Of a stretch of DNA of 7,223 bases, positions 6,103-7,223 are shown one piece after another. The stretch spans positions 1 to 7,223 of the forward strand of contig JAJNDJ010000032.1 of assembly GCA_021156345.1 (NCBI GenBank), read 5' to 3'. The notes below the pieces were generated by a model. That model ran no database searches and had not been told where the DNA came from. It worked only from the letters and a program-made list of their open reading frames with translations. The position numbers and the translations under genes are program-made. The stretch comes from Rubrobacteraceae bacterium (lineage in GTDB: Bacteria; Actinomycetota; Rubrobacteria; Rubrobacterales; Rubrobacteraceae). Position 1 is the first letter of the stretch. Every line of letters starts with the position of its first letter.

Positions 6103-6166
6103 ACCATACTAGCGTAACGAGTTTGACGGAGGAGAAGCTTACCCCGAACAGGTAGGCGGCCTCGCC
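6102..6166 (-). pseudogene. Remnant of an IS630-type transposase helix-turn-helix
   Basis: On the minus strand, codons from 6166 to 6122 read GEAAYLFGVSFSSVK. After a two-base step (6120-6121) the codons from 6119 to 6102 read RYASMV. Joined, these resemble the N-terminal helix-turn-helix of IS630-family transposases, whose usual wording is close to EAARLFGVSLSSVKRYARMV (recalled family pattern, not searched). The match on both sides of the two-base shift is what makes chance less likely. The remnant is bounded by the FIST 3' end. No downstream DDE domain, terminal inverted repeat or target duplication is visible, so only a fragment remains and it cannot move. Confidence 0.42.
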
Positions 6167-6438
6167 CTTTTCATTCTTCGTCTCACGGCTCCGTATCGCA
6201 TGCCGTCTCCAGCACGGGGTCGCCCACTTCGCAAATAACGACCTCATCGATCATCGAAGGGCGCATCAGTACGCAACTTTTCGCCTGCTACCAAGCGAGC
6301 ACCCTTACATAGACCTCAGATACCCTTTCGCGGACTGTGGCGCACGGGAGAATACCTGCTCCTGTCATGTCACGCGCAGGAGGGGGCATCGCGTCTAGGA
6401 GATAAGAGCAGCGACTGACGGTTGGGAAGGAGCACTCA
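6167..6438. other. Intergenic region before the oxidoreductase gene
   Basis: This 272-nt stretch has no gene that I can support on either strand. It contains a trivial tandem TCATCGA pair (6244-6257). It should hold the promoter of the oxidoreductase gene, but no clear -35/-10 pair is visible. Part of it may be more of the decayed transposase, since the minus-strand frame stays open to 6247, but nothing recognisable is encoded beyond the helix-turn-helix-like piece. Confidence 0.4.
6427..6432 (+). promoter_or_regulatory. Ribosome binding site for the TTG-started oxidoreductase
   Basis: AAGGAG ends 6 nt before the TTG at 6439. No ATG or GTG lies upstream of the dinucleotide-binding motif at comparable spacing, so this site decides a TTG start. 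Confidence 0.65.
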
Positions 6439-7223
6439 TTGACGCAGACAAGATCCTCACAGGCGGACGTCGTGGTTATCGGAGGCGGGATGGCTGGCCT
6501 CACCGCCGCCTGCTACCTAGCGCGGGCGGGGGCGGGCGTGACCCTATTCGAGAATGCACCCTACCTGGGCGGCCGCGCGGCGACCCGGTGGTTCGACGGC
6601 TTCCTGTTCAACCGTGGCGGGCACGCCCTCTACACGGGAGGTGCGGCCTCGCGTGTCTTCGAGGAGCTGGGCATCACCTACGGTCGCGGCATCCCGAAAG
6701 ACACCTGCGTGTTGCAGGGGGGCAAGCTTAGCCCCTTCCCGGCGGACCCGCTCGGGCTCTTGCGCACCGACGTGTTGGACGCGGGAGACAAGCTGGCGCT
6801 CGTACGTCTCTTCGTAGCGCTTGGCGCGGCCAAACCGCGCGCCCTGGCGAAGACGAGCATCCAGGAATTGTTCGACCTCAAGATACGTCGCCCGCAACTG
6901 CGCCGGCTGATGATGGCGCTCGCGCGCACCTTCGTCTACAGTACGGCGCTGGACCTCGTCAGCGCGGAACTGTTCGTCGACAAGTTCCAGCGCTCGCTGA
7001 GGTATCCTGTTCACTACGTAGACGGCGGATGGCGCACGCTGGTGGACGCGTTGCGCGCTGCAGCGGAGCGGGCAGGGGCGCGTATAGTGAGCGATGCCCA
7101 AATCGAGGGCGTCGAGCTCCGCGGCGACCATGCGCGGGGTGTGCGGCTGCGCGACGCTAGCCTCCTGCAAACCTCAGCCGTCGTCCTCGCGACCGGACCC
7201 CGGGACGCCGCGAAGCTGGTGGA
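6439..7223 (+). CDS. FAD-dependent oxidoreductase, phytoene desaturase-like (3' end outside window)
   Basis: The frame is open to the right edge; 261 residues are visible from the TTG start. An N-terminal Rossmann fold reads VVVIGGGMAGLTAA (11-24), with GxGxxG at 15-20. Glu38, at the end of the second strand (VTLFE), should bind the ADP ribose, and LGGRAAT (43-49) completes the FAD-binding motif of the amine oxidase/phytoene desaturase superfamily. FNRGGHALY (57-65) and YVDGGWRTLVDAL are typical of a subgroup usually annotated as NAD(P)/FAD-dependent oxidoreductases. A second FAD-contact strand, AVVLATGP, is reached before the window ends. The substrate cannot be told: carotenoid-type desaturation or isomerisation and amine oxidation are all open. 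GC content is clearly higher than in the left-hand genes. No companion gene is visible. Confidence 0.87.
   Translation, partial: MTQTRSSQADVVVIGGGMAGLTAACYLARAGAGVTLFENAPYLGGRAATRWFDGFLFNRGGHALYTGGAASRVFEELGITYGRGIPKDTCVLQGGKLSPFPADPLGLLRTDVLDAGDKLALVRLFVALGAAKPRALAKTSIQELFDLKIRRPQLRRLMMALARTFVYSTALDLVSAELFVDKFQRSLRYPVHYVDGGWRTLVDALRAAAERAGARIVSDAQIEGVELRGDHARGVRLRDASLLQTSAVVLATGPRDAAKLV

Noticed and set aside
6544..7170. 208-codon minus-strand open frame at the right end
   Set aside because: It is antisense to the oxidoreductase with clear FAD-binding motifs.
1..7223. CRISPR array, toxin-antitoxin pair, or defence system
   Set aside because: No regularly spaced repeats beyond the three 10-bp units, and no small paired genes or nuclease/helicase motifs were found.

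Overview
The window is bacterial DNA. It looks most like a GC-rich Actinomycetota genome of the Rubrobacter type. This rests on the membrane sensor module at the left edge with its 'SLWLRP' tail, strong AGGAGG ribosome sites, a TTG start, and the wording of the decayed integrase and transposase; no marker gene is present, so the assignment is tentative. Base composition is uneven: one hand-counted line in the left membrane gene (601-660) is 31/60 GC, and one in the right-hand oxidoreductase (6601-6660) is 40/60.

Layout: (1) 2-472, the C-terminal end of a multi-spanning membrane sensor-like protein that stops before any kinase domain. (2) 548-1135, a six-span membrane protein of unknown function. 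(3) 1132-1720, a stretch with no intact gene. It holds a second diverged copy of the sensor tail (1132-1251), the C-terminal wreck of a tyrosine recombinase on the minus strand (1257-1469), three tandem 10-bp repeats (1512-1541), and a tRNA 3'-end-like sequence (1571-1598). Together these read as the fossil end of an integrated element. (4) 1721-3421 minus, an intact GH13 oligo-1,6-glucosidase-type alpha-glucosidase. (5) 3622-4443 minus, an alpha/beta hydrolase with an Asp nucleophile, upstream of the glucosidase on the same strand with a 200-nt gap. (6) 4895-6091 plus, a stand-alone FIST sensory-domain protein. (7) 6102-6166 minus, a short frameshifted remnant resembling an IS630-type transposase helix-turn-helix. 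(8) 6439-7223 plus, the N-terminal 261 residues of an FAD-dependent, phytoene-desaturase-like oxidoreductase that runs off the window.

The intact genes do not form an obvious pathway. The glucosidase suggests use of isomalto-oligosaccharides but has no transporter or regulator here. The hydrolase, FIST protein and oxidoreductase look like independent accessory genes. I found no convincing new defence or biosynthetic system. The most informative content is the set of decayed mobile-element remnants, which no intact open frame reveals: one cluster at 1132-1600 and a separate remnant near 6100.
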